A stretch of 64,000 nt of DNA from positions 57,398 to 121,397 of the forward strand of contig CAJMPT010000001.1 in assembly GCA_905215465.1 (NCBI GenBank), in the 5' to 3' direction. This DNA is from an uncultured bacterium. Lineage in GTDB: Bacteria; Actinomycetota; Coriobacteriia; Coriobacteriales; Atopobiaceae. The translations under genes and the position numbers were made by a program. Position 1 is the first letter of the stretch, and every line of letters begins with the position of its first letter. Below are positions 33,519-42,909 of this stretch, one piece after another. Under the pieces are notes generated by a model. That model worked only from the letters and a program-made list of their open reading frames with translations. It was not told the origin of the DNA and made no database searches.

Positions 33519-34319
33519 CTACTTGCCCGTCAGAATCTGGACCGGCGTGAAGGACGTCGTGATCTGGTCGCGAATCTCGTCCTGGATGGCGTCGTTGATG
33601 CCCGTGATGGTGCAGCCAAAGTTGACGCCGCCGTTGGCGGACTGCGTCTTGGTCCACACGAAGGTCATGTAGGACGTAACGTCGCCCGTAGGCTTGAGGA
33701 AGCCGAAGAGGCGCGTGCGCTCGATCTCGCCATCAGCGCTCATGTGGACGTTGACGTGGTAGACCACGGTGTTGATCTTGGGGTTGAGCAGGGCGTTGAC
33801 GGCAAAGGCCGTGGCCTGCACCTGGGAGCCGGCAAAGCACTCGAGGGCCTTCTCGGAGCTGGTGTCCGTGACGGTGACCTCGATGCGGCCCGTGTTCTCG
33901 TCAGCCTCCTGAACGGAGAAGTCCTCAGGGAACTGCGTGAAGCCGTTGCCCCACTCCACGCCGCCGCGCAGGGCGGAGGCCACGGTGCGGACGTTGGCGT
34001 TCTCGGAGAGGTTTGCCGTGTTGGCGCGGCGGATGACGCCAAAGCCAACCTGGAAGACCACGATGCCCACCAGGAACACCAGCACAAAGCCCACGGCCGT
34101 ACGGGCGATGACCTTCTCGACGTTGGAGCCGGACGGGTCGTCGCCGGCCAGGGGATCAACGTCGACGGACGTGCCCTTCTCCTTGCGGTGGCGGCGCTCG
34201 CGGCGGGCGCGCTCCTCGTCAGTGTGGCCCGTCTCGTCAACCTTCGCAAAGAGCGCCTCGGCCTCGTCGGCGTTGAGGGCGCCCCTCTGGATGCGTGCTA
34301 TTTCATACTTTTTGGCCAT
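33519..34319 (-). CDS. unrecognised single-span membrane protein
   Basis: This is about 266 residues from ATG 34319 (GGGGAGAGAG upstream). The N-terminus is charged and cytoplasmic (about 1-70). One helix lies at about 72-95 (GFVLVFLVGIVVFQVGFGV), followed by an extracellular alpha/beta domain with no cysteine pair or catalytic motif I recognise (VEVTVTD-like strands and FLKPTGDVTSYMTFVW). I cannot assign a function. It follows an ABC exporter gene closely on the same strand. Confidence 0.65.
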   Translation of the reverse strand: MAKKYEIARIQRGALNADEAEALFAKVDETGHTDEERARRERRHRKEKGTSVDVDPLAGDDPSGSNVEKVIARTAVGFVLVFLVGIVVFQVGFGVIRRANTANLSENANVRTVASALRGGVEWGNGFTQFPEDFSVQEADENTGRIEVTVTDTSSEKALECFAGSQVQATAFAVNALLNPKINTVVYHVNVHMSADGEIERTRLFGFLKPTGDVTSYMTFVWTKTQSANGGVNFGCTITGINDAIQDEIRDQITTSFTPVQILTGK

Positions 34320-34418
34320 GTGCTCTCTCCCCGTCAGGCGCCAGGAGGCGCGGCGGGACCGCCCTTGCCTGTGGCGGCCCTCAACGGACATGCTGCAAGT
34401 ATACGCAAGCGAGGCCGG

Positions 34419-36185
34419 CTAGCGGGCCTCGGCGTCCCCCTCCGCGAACTGCATACGGTAATAGCGCGCGTACGTCCCGTTCTTGGCGAGAAGCTCCTCG
34501 TGCGTGCCGCGCTCCGAGACCTGGCCCATCTCCATGGTCACGATCTCGTCGGCGTTCTTGATGGTGGAGAGGCGGTGCGCGATGACCAGCGTCGTCCTGC
34601 CCTGCGCAAGCTCGGATAAAGACGCCTGCACCGCACGCTCGGACTCGTTGTCCAGGGCAGAGGTGGCCTCGTCAAAGATCAGGATCGGCGGGTTCTTGAG
34701 GAAGACGCGCGCGATGGCGATGCGCTGCTTCTGACCGCCGGAGAGACGGGCGCCGCGCTCGCCCACGCGGGTCTCGTAGCCGTCGGGCAGCCCCTCGATG
34801 AAGTCGGCGATGTTGGCCCTCCTGGCCGCGTCGCGGATCTCCTGGGCACTGGCGTCCGGCCGTCCGTAGGCAATGTTCTCGGCAATGGTGCCGTCAAACA
34901 GGTAGACGTCCTGCTGCACCAGGCCAATGCTCTGACGCAGGCTCTTCTGCGTGACGTCGCGCACGTCCTGGCCGTCGATGGTGATTGAGCCCTCGCGCAC
35001 GTCGTAGAAGCGCGGCAGCAGGCTGCAGGTGGTGGACTTGCCACCACCCGAGGGGCCCACCAGAGCGATGGTCTCGCCAGGGCGAATGTCCAGGTCAAGC
35101 CCACGGATGACGTCTCCCTCGCCACCGGCGTAGGCAAAGCGCACGCCCTGGTAGCAGATGGCGCCCTCGCTCACGGCAAGGTCTAACGCACCCGGCTTGT
35201 CCTCGATGTCGGGGCGGGTGTCCAGCACGTCACAGAAACGGCGGAAGCCGGCAATGGCCTTCTGGAAGGTCTCGGTGAAGTTGAGGATGTTGGTGATGGG
35301 CGTGGTGAACATGCTGATGTAGAGGGCGTAGGTGGCCAGGTCGACGGCCTCCATCTGCCCCTTTGCAATCAGCCAGCCGCCCATGACCAGGATGACCGTG
35401 TTGAGGCCACCCATCATGGCCGAGATCGCGGCCTGGTACTGGCCCATGGCCCGGTACATGCGCGTCTTGGAGTCAAGGTAGGCATCGTTGGAGTCGCGGA
35501 ACTTGCGGCGCTCCAGGTCCTCGGCGGCAAAGCTCTTGACCACGCGGGAGCCGGCCAGGGAGTCTTCCAGGCGCGAGTTCACGCCGGAGATCTTGATGCG
35601 GTTCTCGGCAAAGACGGCCTTCATGCGCAGGTTGGCCCAGGCGTTGTAGGCAATGAGCACGGCGCAGATGACGGCCAGCACCAGCGTGAGCGTGGCATTG
35701 ATGGAGCCTAGGATCACAAAGGAGCCCACGATCTCCACCACGCCGATGATGAGGAACTCAGGGCCGTGGTGGGCCGTCTCGGCAATGTCAAAGAGGTCCG
35801 AGACCAGACGGCTCATGAGGTCGCCCGACTTGTTGCGGTCAAAGAACGAGAAGCTCATGCGCTCGTAGGCGTCAAAGAGGTCCTCGCGCATGCGGCTCTC
35901 CATGCGGGCGCCCATGACGTGGCCCCAGAAGCACACAAAGTAGCGGCAGCCAAAGCGCACCAGGTACATGAGTGCCAGGCCAATGGCCAGGTAGACAAGG
36001 GCGTCCATGATGGCGTCAGCGCCCTCGCCAAAGATGCCGCGGGTGCAGGTGCGAAGAATCTGCGGGAAGGCCAGGTCAATACCGGCCACGGCCAGCGAGC
36101 AGACGATGTCTGCCACAAACAGGCCCACCTGGCCCTTGTAGTACGAGAGGAACTTCCCCATGAGCTGGCAAGAGGTGCGTTGCAT
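34419..36185 (-). CDS. ABC exporter, fused permease and ATPase (MsbA/LmrA type)
   Basis: This is about 588 residues from ATG 36185, with AAAGGAG four bases upstream. Six helices occupy about 1-310, then the nucleotide-binding domain: Walker A GPSGGGKST (about 373), Q-loop QSIGLVQQD, signature RLSGGQKQRIAIA, Walker B PILIFDEATSALD, and switch His in VIAHRLSTI. It exports a lipid, drug or peptide as a homodimer. No substrate gene is adjacent. Confidence 0.92.
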   Translation of the reverse strand: MQRTSCQLMGKFLSYYKGQVGLFVADIVCSLAVAGIDLAFPQILRTCTRGIFGEGADAIMDALVYLAIGLALMYLVRFGCRYFVCFWGHVMGARMESRMREDLFDAYERMSFSFFDRNKSGDLMSRLVSDLFDIAETAHHGPEFLIIGVVEIVGSFVILGSINATLTLVLAVICAVLIAYNAWANLRMKAVFAENRIKISGVNSRLEDSLAGSRVVKSFAAEDLERRKFRDSNDAYLDSKTRMYRAMGQYQAAISAMMGGLNTVILVMGGWLIAKGQMEAVDLATYALYISMFTTPITNILNFTETFQKAIAGFRRFCDVLDTRPDIEDKPGALDLAVSEGAICYQGVRFAYAGGEGDVIRGLDLDIRPGETIALVGPSGGGKSTTCSLLPRFYDVREGSITIDGQDVRDVTQKSLRQSIGLVQQDVYLFDGTIAENIAYGRPDASAQEIRDAARRANIADFIEGLPDGYETRVGERGARLSGGQKQRIAIARVFLKNPPILIFDEATSALDNESERAVQASLSELAQGRTTLVIAHRLSTIKNADEIVTMEMGQVSERGTHEELLAKNGTYARYYRMQFAEGDAEAR

Positions 36186-36307
36186 GTAACTCCTTTGCGG
36201 TGCTTGATGCGAACGGGCCCAAAGGCCCCGGGGCGCGCGGGCTCCAAACACAAGGAAGCCGACCGCCGCATTCGGCCGCCGGCTTCCGGAAGATCAGGCG
36301 AGAAGGG

Positions 36308-37594
36308 CTACTCCTCGGGGGTGATGACCTCGATGCCGCCCATGTAGGGGCGCAGGGCCTCGGGCACGGTGATGGTGCCGTCGGCGTTCTGGTAGTTCTC
36401 GATGATGGCGGCCATGGTGCGGCCGACGGCCAGGCCGGAGCCGTTCAGGGTGTGCACGTAGCGGGTGCCCTTGAACTCGGACGGGTCGCGGTACTTGATG
36501 TTGGCGCGGCGGGCCTGGAAGTCCCAGCAGTTGGAGCAGCTGGAGATCTCCTTGTAGTTGTTGTAGCTGGGCAGCCAGACCTCGATGTCGTAGCACTTGG
36601 TGGCGCTGAAGCCAATGTCGCCGGTGCAGAGGGTAACCACGTGATACGGCAGGCCCAGGGTCTGCAGGCACAGCTCGGCCTCGGCCACCATGGACTCGAG
36701 CTGGTTCATGGAGTCCTCGGGCTTGGCGAACTTGACCATCTCGACCTTGTCGAACTCGTGGACGCGGATGATGCCGCGGGTGTCACGGCCGGCGGAGCCC
36801 GCCTCCTCGCGGAAGCACGGGGTGAAGGCGGTGTACATGAGCGGCAGCTTGGAGCCGTCGAGCACCTCGTCGCGGTGGATGTTGGTCAGCTGGACCTCGG
36901 CCGTGGGGATGAGGTAGAGGTCAGGCTGCACGTGGTAGAGGTCCTCGTCGAACTTAGGCAGCTGGCCGGTGCCAAACAGGCTGTCGTGGTTGGTGATGAC
37001 GGGAGGCCACCACTCCTTGAAGCCGGCCTTGTTGTGCATGTCGATGAAGAAGTTGATGAGCGCGCGCTCCATGCGGGCGCCCATGCCGCCCAGCAGGTAG
37101 AAGCGGGTGCCGGCGAGCTTCACGCCGCGGTCGAAGTCGATGATGCCCAGCTCGGGGCCAAGGTCCCAGTGGGCCTTGGGCTCAAAGTCAAACTCGCGCG
37201 GGGTGCCCCAGCGGCGCACCTCGGGGTTGTCGGAGTCGTCCTTGCCGTAGGGGACGTCCTCGTGCGGGATGTTGGGGATGGCGGCCACGAGATCAAAGAG
37301 CTCCTTCTCGACGGCGGCGCGACGGTCGTCGAGCGTGGAGATGCGCTCCTTGTTGGCGGCGACCTCGGCCTTCTTGGCCTCGGCCTCCTCCTTCTTGCCC
37401 TCGCGCATCAGCTGGCCGATCTGCTTGGAGGCGCTGTTACGGGCCGCCTGCAGAGCCTCGACCTCGGCGATGACGGAGCGGCGCTCCTCGTCCAGCTCGA
37501 AGAACTTCTCGCGGTCCCAGTGAGCGTTCTGGCGGGACTCGCAGGCCTTATCCACAAGGTCGGGGTTCTCGCGAACGAACTTGATGTCGAGCAT
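36308..37594 (-). CDS. serS: seryl-tRNA synthetase
   Basis: This 428-residue class II synthetase has an N-terminal coiled-coil arm for tRNA-Ser (about 28-100, with EALQAARNSASKQIGQLMR). Motif 2 is FREEAGSAGRDTRGIIR and motif 3 is NGSGLAVGRTMAAIIENYQ. A divergent promoter region of about 120 bases separates it from a small membrane protein gene; that is too short for a T-box and none is visible. Confidence 0.96.
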   Translation of the reverse strand: MLDIKFVRENPDLVDKACESRQNAHWDREKFFELDEERRSVIAEVEALQAARNSASKQIGQLMREGKKEEAEAKKAEVAANKERISTLDDRRAAVEKELFDLVAAIPNIPHEDVPYGKDDSDNPEVRRWGTPREFDFEPKAHWDLGPELGIIDFDRGVKLAGTRFYLLGGMGARMERALINFFIDMHNKAGFKEWWPPVITNHDSLFGTGQLPKFDEDLYHVQPDLYLIPTAEVQLTNIHRDEVLDGSKLPLMYTAFTPCFREEAGSAGRDTRGIIRVHEFDKVEMVKFAKPEDSMNQLESMVAEAELCLQTLGLPYHVVTLCTGDIGFSATKCYDIEVWLPSYNNYKEISSCSNCWDFQARRANIKYRDPSEFKGTRYVHTLNGSGLAVGRTMAAIIENYQNADGTITVPEALRPYMGGIEVITPEE

Positions 37595-37716
37595 CTTGAC
37601 TCTCCTCAGCTCTGAGTGCTTGCTTCTGGCGCCGTGCGCCGGAGCGGCACAGCTGGGGTACAGTATATACTTGTTGGTTCAACGCGTTAGACACCCATCT
37701 CCCAGGGAGGCTGTTC

Positions 37717-37917
37717 ATGCAGGCTATCTCCGACCTCATCACGTGGCTCTTCAACGACAAGACGGGTGTCATCGTCCTGGTCATTGGCGGCATCCTGCTG
37801 TGCCTGATCATTGCCATCGTCATGGAGCGCAAGACCAAGCAGACCTACTTTGAGCACGAGAAGACCGAGAACGACTGGTCCCTCTTTGATGATGACGACG
37901 AGGACGCGGACAAATAG
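37717..37917 (+). CDS. small single-span membrane protein
   Basis: This 66-residue protein has one membrane helix (about 18-36, VIVLVIGGILLCLIIAIVM), a basic KTKQ border and an acidic C-terminal tail (SLFDDDDEDADK). A GGGAGG site lies upstream of the ATG and a strong terminator follows, so it is a real monocistronic gene. Function unknown. Confidence 0.75.
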   Translation: MQAISDLITWLFNDKTGVIVLVIGGILLCLIIAIVMERKTKQTYFEHEKTENDWSLFDDDDEDADK

Positions 37918-37948
37918 CCGCAGCCCAAGACACATCCAAACGCACGGA

Positions 37949-37990
37949 GGCGCCCGGCGAGAAGAACACACTTCTCGCCGGGCGCCCTTT
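37949..37990 (+). terminator. rho-independent terminator after the small membrane protein gene
   Basis: A 16-bp perfect stem (GGCGCCCGGCGAGAAG / CTTCTCGCCGGGCGCC), six-base loop, then CTTTTG. Both arms carry the GGCGAGAAG octamer that recurs through the window. Confidence 0.9.
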
Positions 37991-38025
37991 TGTTTGGTGG
38001 GACGGCACGCGAAGCCCTGCGCACA

Positions 38026-38058
38026 GAAAAAGGCCCCCGACCGAAGCCGAGGGCCTTT
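38026..38058 (-). terminator. terminator after tRNA-Leu
   Basis: On the minus strand AAGGCCCTCGGC, a TTCG loop and GTCGGGGGCCTT are followed by a T run, just downstream of the tRNA. Confidence 0.85.
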
Positions 38059-38066
38059 CAAATTCA

Positions 38067-38153
38067 TGGTGCGGGCGAAAGGACTTGAACCTTCATGAGA
38101 TTGCTCTCATACGGACCTGAACCGTACGCGTCTGCCAATTCCGCCACGCCCGC
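38067..38153 (-). tRNA. tRNA-Leu (anticodon CAG)
   Basis: This 87-nt gene has CCA encoded. The acceptor is GCGGGCG/CGCCCGC, the D-arm GCGGAATTGGCAGACGC, the anticodon loop TTCAGGT (CAG), a long class II variable arm (GAGAGCAATCTC) and the T-loop TTCAAGT. Confidence 0.95.
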
Positions 38154-38274
38154 GTGCTTTGTTAGCATACCGCAAACCTTCCTCGCGGTGCAAGACTTTT
38201 TTCTGGGATTGGGAACCTGGGGTAGAATGGCACCACCGTCACGGCCGCAACGCAGCTAAAACAAAGGAGGCGCC

Positions 38275-40038
38275 GTGAGAGACCAACAGCTAGAGCCGGT
38301 GTCTTTGGGAGCCGCCGAGAAGCCCTCCGAGGAGGTGCTGCTCAACCGCTACCGCGTGCTTGCTCGCCGAGGGACGGGCGGCTTTGGAACGGTGTGCACC
38401 TGCTGGGACACCCGCCTGCAGCGTCGCGTGGCCATAAAGCGCATCCCCGTGCTGGAGATGGACGACGGCATCAGCGCGTCCACGGCCGAGGAGGCCCTGG
38501 GCGAGGCCCGCACCGCCTGCCTTCTGGCCCATCCCAGCATAGTGAGCGTCCTGGACTTTGAGATGGAGGGCGCCTACGCCTACCTCATCATGGAATACGT
38601 GGACGGCCTCAACCTGGCCGAGCTTCTGGCTCGCGTTGAGGGCGGCACGCTCAGCCACGATGAGTGCGCCCACATGGTGGCCTCCGTCGGGCGGGCCCTG
38701 GCCTTTGCCCACGAGAACGGCGTCCTTCACCTGGACATCAAGCCCACCAACATAATGGTGGACCGCCGCGGCACGGTTAAGCTGGCCGACTTTGGCATGG
38801 CCACCCTGGCCTCGGCCGCCGGCTACGGCGACGCCCGCGGGGGCACCGTGGGCTACATGCCGCCCGAGCAGATCCAGGGCATGCTGGTTGACGAGCGCGC
38901 CGACGTATTCTCGCTGGCCGTCGTGACCTGGCAGGCGCTCTGCGGCGCGGACCCCTTTGCCGCCGTGCGCGCGGCTGACTCCCTCACCAAGATCTTCCAC
39001 GGGCCCAAGGACCCGCTCATCAAGCTGGACCCCACGGCTGACCTCACCACGCAGGACGCCCTCATGCGGGCCCTCGCGCCGCAGGCCTCCGAGCGCACGG
39101 CCTGCGTAGACGACCTCGTGGACGCGCTTCTCCCCGAGCTGGGAGACCCGGCCGCCGGCCAGGAGTCCCTCGAGCACCTGGTCAACCAGAGCGAGAAGGA
39201 CGACGAGGTCGAGCAGACCACCTGGCGAGAGCGCCACCTCCCCTGGAGGACGCGCTTCCCCTGGCTCTACCCCGTCCTCGAGCGCGTAGTCAGCACCGTG
39301 GCCACGCTTCTGGCCATCCGCCTTGCGCTTCCGTGCTTTCCAGGGGCAACGTCAGACTTCGTGCTGCTGGGAACGCTCGTGGCCACCGCGGCGACGCTGG
39401 CCTGGCCGCCCATCGGCAGCGCGCTGACCCTGTCCGCGGCGGTCTTTGCCACTGCCACGTCGCACGCAACAAGCGCGTCCTTCCCGCTGGCCCTGCTCCT
39501 GGGCGTCACCGCGCTTGCCTGGTGGCTCTACGCCGGCCACGGCGAGAAGCTCGCGAGCGCGGCCGCTCTTCTCCCCTGCTGCCTGCCCTTCCCCGGGGCG
39601 GGGGCCGCCATGGCTGGCTTTGCACTCGACCCGGCGCCCGCCGCGGTGAGCGGGGCCGTGGGCTGCGCCCTCGGCCTGGCGTTTCCCGCGCTGGCGGCCA
39701 CGGGTTTCTATGCGCAGCAGGCCACGCCCGAGCTTTTGGCGCTGGCGGAGTCCCCGGCCTCGTGGGTGCTTCTCGCCGGAGCCGCCGCCGCGGCCGCGGC
39801 CTCTTCCGCCATTGCCATGAAGGGGTCCGTGACTTCGGGAATCGTGGGCCAAAGCGTTGGCCTCGCGATTCTTCTGGCCGCCGAGTGCGTGGCCGCCGGA
39901 GTGGAGAATGGCGGTATATGGGGCCCGCCCAACTGGGTGCACGTGGGCGTTGCGGTACTCTTGTATGCGTTTCTGTGCATTTCGACTGTCCTGAGAGGCC
40001 CGCTGTTCGGGGGCCAGGAAGGCGAGGACTCCCTATGA
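38275..40038 (+). CDS. serine/threonine protein kinase with polytopic C-terminal domain, HLD variant
   Basis: This 587-residue protein starts at GTG 38275 (AAAGGAGG upstream). The Hanks-type kinase domain spans about 25-290: glycine loop GTGGFG (33-38), catalytic Lys55 in VAIKR, catalytic loop HLDIKPTN (152-159) and DFG at 172-174. The usual HRD arginine is leucine, so activation-loop control must differ, although catalytic Asp154, Lys and Asn are kept. The C-terminal 250 residues hold about eight hydrophobic helices rather than an extracellular sensor. It is first in the growth cluster and overlaps the FHA gene by ATGA. The position resembles pknA in the mycobacterial cluster. Confidence 0.88.
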   Translation: MRDQQLEPVSLGAAEKPSEEVLLNRYRVLARRGTGGFGTVCTCWDTRLQRRVAIKRIPVLEMDDGISASTAEEALGEARTACLLAHPSIVSVLDFEMEGAYAYLIMEYVDGLNLAELLARVEGGTLSHDECAHMVASVGRALAFAHENGVLHLDIKPTNIMVDRRGTVKLADFGMATLASAAGYGDARGGTVGYMPPEQIQGMLVDERADVFSLAVVTWQALCGADPFAAVRAADSLTKIFHGPKDPLIKLDPTADLTTQDALMRALAPQASERTACVDDLVDALLPELGDPAAGQESLEHLVNQSEKDDEVEQTTWRERHLPWRTRFPWLYPVLERVVSTVATLLAIRLALPCFPGATSDFVLLGTLVATAATLAWPPIGSALTLSAAVFATATSHATSASFPLALLLGVTALAWWLYAGHGEKLASAAALLPCCLPFPGAGAAMAGFALDPAPAAVSGAVGCALGLAFPALAATGFYAQQATPELLALAESPASWVLLAGAAAAAAASSAIAMKGSVTSGIVGQSVGLAILLAAECVAAGVENGGIWGPPNWVHVGVAVLLYAFLCISTVLRGPLFGGQEGEDSL

Positions 40039-41204
40039 GCTTTCTGAATGACTTCGAGGGGCGCATCAGCTCCGTCTTTGGCGCGGCCCCCCAGGGCTAC
40101 ACCGAGCCCTTCTCGTTTAAGAAGCTGGCCAAGCGGGCCGCTCGCGAGATGGAGAACGAAACGTACGAGATCGACGGCGTGGACACTGCCCCCGCCCTCT
40201 ACACCGTGCTGGTCTCCCCCTCCGACGATTCCCTTATGCGCCCGCTCTACGAGCAGATCACCTATGAGACCAGCGCCTTTGTGACGGCCCAGGCCCAGAA
40301 GAAGGGCTACGCCTTTGTGGGCGAGCCCCTGGTGCGCTTCATGGTCGACCCGTCCCTCAAGTCTGGCAAGTTCGCCGTCTTCGCCGAGAACGTGGACTCC
40401 CGCACCCTCGTGCGCCTGCGCGAGGAGGAGCGCATCTTCCTGGGCGGAAACTCCAGCGTCGGCGGCGCGGCCGCCATGGTGCAGCCCCGCGCGGGCCAGC
40501 CCAAGGGCACCTACCGCCCCGGCGGCATCGACCCCACGCCGCTGGCCTCCGCCGTCCCGGCGCCCGCGACGCCCCTCTCTGGCACCGACGCCGGCCTGGA
40601 CGTCATGCCCTTTGACTTTGAGACGCCCATGCCCGAGCCCGTTCCCGTGGCCTCTGCCAGCGAGTCCACGCCCATGCCCGTCGCCGGCGCGGCCGCTCCC
40701 CTGGTGACGCCGGCCGCTCAGCCCGTGGCCGTGCCCGTCCCTATGACCCAGCGCAGGAACGTCCCCCTCGTCGACCCCAACCGCGGCGTCGGCGTTGGCG
40801 CTGCCATCGGCGCCGCAAGCATGGCCGCCGCGGAGGCTGCCCAGGCCGCCCCGCAGCCCATGGCCGACCCGCTCGCCGCTCCCGCACCCATGGCGCGCCC
40901 CGCCCAGCAGCAGGTGGCATCCTGCCTGCTCATCGACCGCCAGACCGGCCGCACCTTCACCGGCAGCGCCCCCACCGCCGTCATCGGCCGCGAGCGCAGC
41001 CAGGCACAGATTGTCCTGCGCGACCCCAACGTCTCCCGCCGCCACGCCGAGCTGCGCTTTGACGGCCGCGACTGGCGCATCGCCGACCTCAATTCCACCA
41101 ACGGAACCCTGGTCAACGACGTCGACGTCAAGGAGTGCATCCTTCGCGACGGTGACCTCATCACCGTTGGCCTCGTCAACCTCGAGTTCAGGGAGAACCG
41201 ATGA
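40035..41204 (+). CDS. fhaA: DUF3662 and FHA domain protein, FhaA type
   Basis: This protein is 389 residues from ATG 40035, overlapping the kinase stop. Residues about 1-125 match DUF3662 (FLNDFEGRISSVFG at the start). A Pro/Ala-rich linker follows, then a C-terminal FHA domain (about 300-389) with the phosphothreonine-binding residues in GRERSQAQIVL, NVSRRHAEL and LNSTNGTLVN. In mycobacteria FhaA binds phosphorylated partners such as the pseudokinase MviN and regulates wall synthesis. The stop overlaps the next start (ATGA). Confidence 0.9.
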   Translation: MSFLNDFEGRISSVFGAAPQGYTEPFSFKKLAKRAAREMENETYEIDGVDTAPALYTVLVSPSDDSLMRPLYEQITYETSAFVTAQAQKKGYAFVGEPLVRFMVDPSLKSGKFAVFAENVDSRTLVRLREEERIFLGGNSSVGGAAAMVQPRAGQPKGTYRPGGIDPTPLASAVPAPATPLSGTDAGLDVMPFDFETPMPEPVPVASASESTPMPVAGAAAPLVTPAAQPVAVPVPMTQRRNVPLVDPNRGVGVGAAIGAASMAAAEAAQAAPQPMADPLAAPAPMARPAQQQVASCLLIDRQTGRTFTGSAPTAVIGRERSQAQIVLRDPNVSRRHAELRFDGRDWRIADLNSTNGTLVNDVDVKECILRDGDLITVGLVNLEFRENR

Positions 41205-41614
41205 TTGACCTCGTCCTCTTTGTGGGACGCGTCCTTCTCGTCGTCGTCCTCTACATCTTCCTGTTTGCCGTCATGCGCACGGGCGTGGGCCTGGTGCGTG
41301 GCCAGCGCAGGGACTCCGCCATCTGGGCCATTGACGTCGAGAAGGGCACGAGGTCGCTGCGCGGCCTGCACGTGGACATCCTCGGCCCCGTCGTGGTGGG
41401 CCGGTCTCCCAACTCCGACATCGTTGTGGACGAGCCCTACGTCTCCTCCACCCACGCGCGCTTCACCATCCAGGGCCCGGCCCTGGTCGTCGAGGACCTC
41501 GGATCCACCAACGGAACCATGGTCAACGGTCGCCCCATCGCCCAGCCCGTCACCCTTCGCGAGAACGATGAGGTGCAGGTGGGCGACACCATCATGAGGG
41601 TGAGCCGCGGATGA
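41201..41614 (+). CDS. fhaB: membrane-anchored FHA domain protein, FhaB type
   Basis: This 137-residue protein has one N-terminal helix (about 4-24, LVLFVGRVLLVVVLYIFLF) and a cytoplasmic FHA domain (about 50-137) with VVGRSPNSDIVV, YVSSTHARF and LGSTNGTMVN. It matches mycobacterial FhaB/FipA. ATGA overlaps couple it to both neighbours. Confidence 0.92.
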   Translation: MIDLVLFVGRVLLVVVLYIFLFAVMRTGVGLVRGQRRDSAIWAIDVEKGTRSLRGLHVDILGPVVVGRSPNSDIVVDEPYVSSTHARFTIQGPALVVEDLGSTNGTMVNGRPIAQPVTLRENDEVQVGDTIMRVSRG

Positions 41615-42906
41615 CCCCCGACGAGACCATGTCGGCCCCCGTCCAAGAGCCTGGCAACGCCCCCGGCAGGGCCGAGATGCCCGTCGAGGGACGCGCCGGC
41701 GCTGACGCCGTCCAGGGTTCCAACCAGTGCCTCTCCTGGGGTTCCCGCAGTGACGTGGGCCTGGTCCGCGGCCACAACGAGGACTCCTTCCTTCTCCGTG
41801 CGCCGCTCTTCGCGGTCTGCGACGGCATGGGCGGCCACGCCGCCGGCGAGGTCGCAAGCTCCATCGCGGTGGACACCATTGCCAGAAACGCCCCCGGCAC
41901 CGCCGACGACACCCTGCTGGGCGCCGCCATCGAAGCCGCCAACCTGGCCGTCATCAACGGAGCCGAGAATGGCATCGGCAAGCCCGGCATGGGCTGCACC
42001 GCCTCCGCCATCCTCATCGAGGGCAGCAAGATGGCCGTGGGCCACGTGGGAGACTCCCGCGTCTACCTGCTGCGCCGCGGCACCCTGGTGCGCGTGACGC
42101 ACGACCACTCCTACGTGGAGGAGCTCGTGGACTCCGGTCAGATCACGGCCGACGAGGCCCGCGTCCACCCCTCGCGCTCCATCATCACCCGCGCCCTGGG
42201 CTCCGACCCCGAGATGTACGCCGACCACTTCTCGCTCGAGGTGGCAAACGGCGACCGCATCATCGTGTGCTCCGACGGCCTCTCGTCCATGATCTCTGAC
42301 GCGGAAATTGAATCCGTGGCCGTCTCGGCCGCGTCCGCCCAGCAGGCGGCCGACAACCTCGTGGCCGCCGCGCTCACCGCGGGCGGCTCCGACAACGTGA
42401 CGGTCATTGTGGTCGACGTGCTGAACGACGGCATCGCCGCCGCCAATCATGCCAACCTGCGCAAGCGCGCGGCCATCATCACCGGCGTGCTCGCGGCCAT
42501 CGTGGCCGTAGTCGCCGTGGCGGCCGCTCTCTTCGTCCGCTCAGAGTGGTACCTCGCGCCCGATGGCGAGACCGTGGGCGTCTACCAGGGCGTCAACGGG
42601 GACTTCTTGGGCATAAGCCTCTCCACCCTCGTGGGGACGAGCTCCGTGGAGGTCTCAGACCTCCCCTCCTCCGTCCAGGACCAGCTTGCGCGCGGCATCC
42701 GCATGCGCAACGAGGACCAGGCCATGGAGACCATCTCGCAGTACCGCGACCAGATTGACGCCGACAAGAGCAAGGCCGCGCAGACGGCCGAGGAGGCCCA
42801 GGCGGGCTCGGACGGCAACCCCGTTCCCGCCGACGGCGAGGCGGCCCCCACAGAGGGTGCCCCCGCCAACGCAGCCCCCGCAGAGACCCAGAAGGGAGGA
42901 GAGTAG
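41611..42906 (+). CDS. pstP: PP2C-type serine/threonine phosphatase, PstP type
   Basis: This 431-residue protein has a PPM phosphatase domain at about 40-275: RGHNEDSFL, CDGMGGHAAGEVA, GHVGDSRVYL and SDNVTVIVV supply the Asp/Gly metal ligands. A membrane helix at about 288-310 follows, then an extracellular Ala/Pro/Glu-rich tail. It should reverse phosphorylation by the two kinases in the cluster. Confidence 0.93.
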   Translation: MTPDETMSAPVQEPGNAPGRAEMPVEGRAGADAVQGSNQCLSWGSRSDVGLVRGHNEDSFLLRAPLFAVCDGMGGHAAGEVASSIAVDTIARNAPGTADDTLLGAAIEAANLAVINGAENGIGKPGMGCTASAILIEGSKMAVGHVGDSRVYLLRRGTLVRVTHDHSYVEELVDSGQITADEARVHPSRSIITRALGSDPEMYADHFSLEVANGDRIIVCSDGLSSMISDAEIESVAVSAASAQQAADNLVAAALTAGGSDNVTVIVVDVLNDGIAAANHANLRKRAAIITGVLAAIVAVVAVAAALFVRSEWYLAPDGETVGVYQGVNGDFLGISLSTLVGTSSVEVSDLPSSVQDQLARGIRMRNEDQAMETISQYRDQIDADKSKAAQTAEEAQAGSDGNPVPADGEAAPTEGAPANAAPAETQKGGE

Positions 42907-42909
42907 CCC

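Noticed and set aside
37595..37716. T-box leader for serS
   Set aside because: The interval is only 122 bases, shared with a divergent promoter, and has no T-box core or specifier structure.
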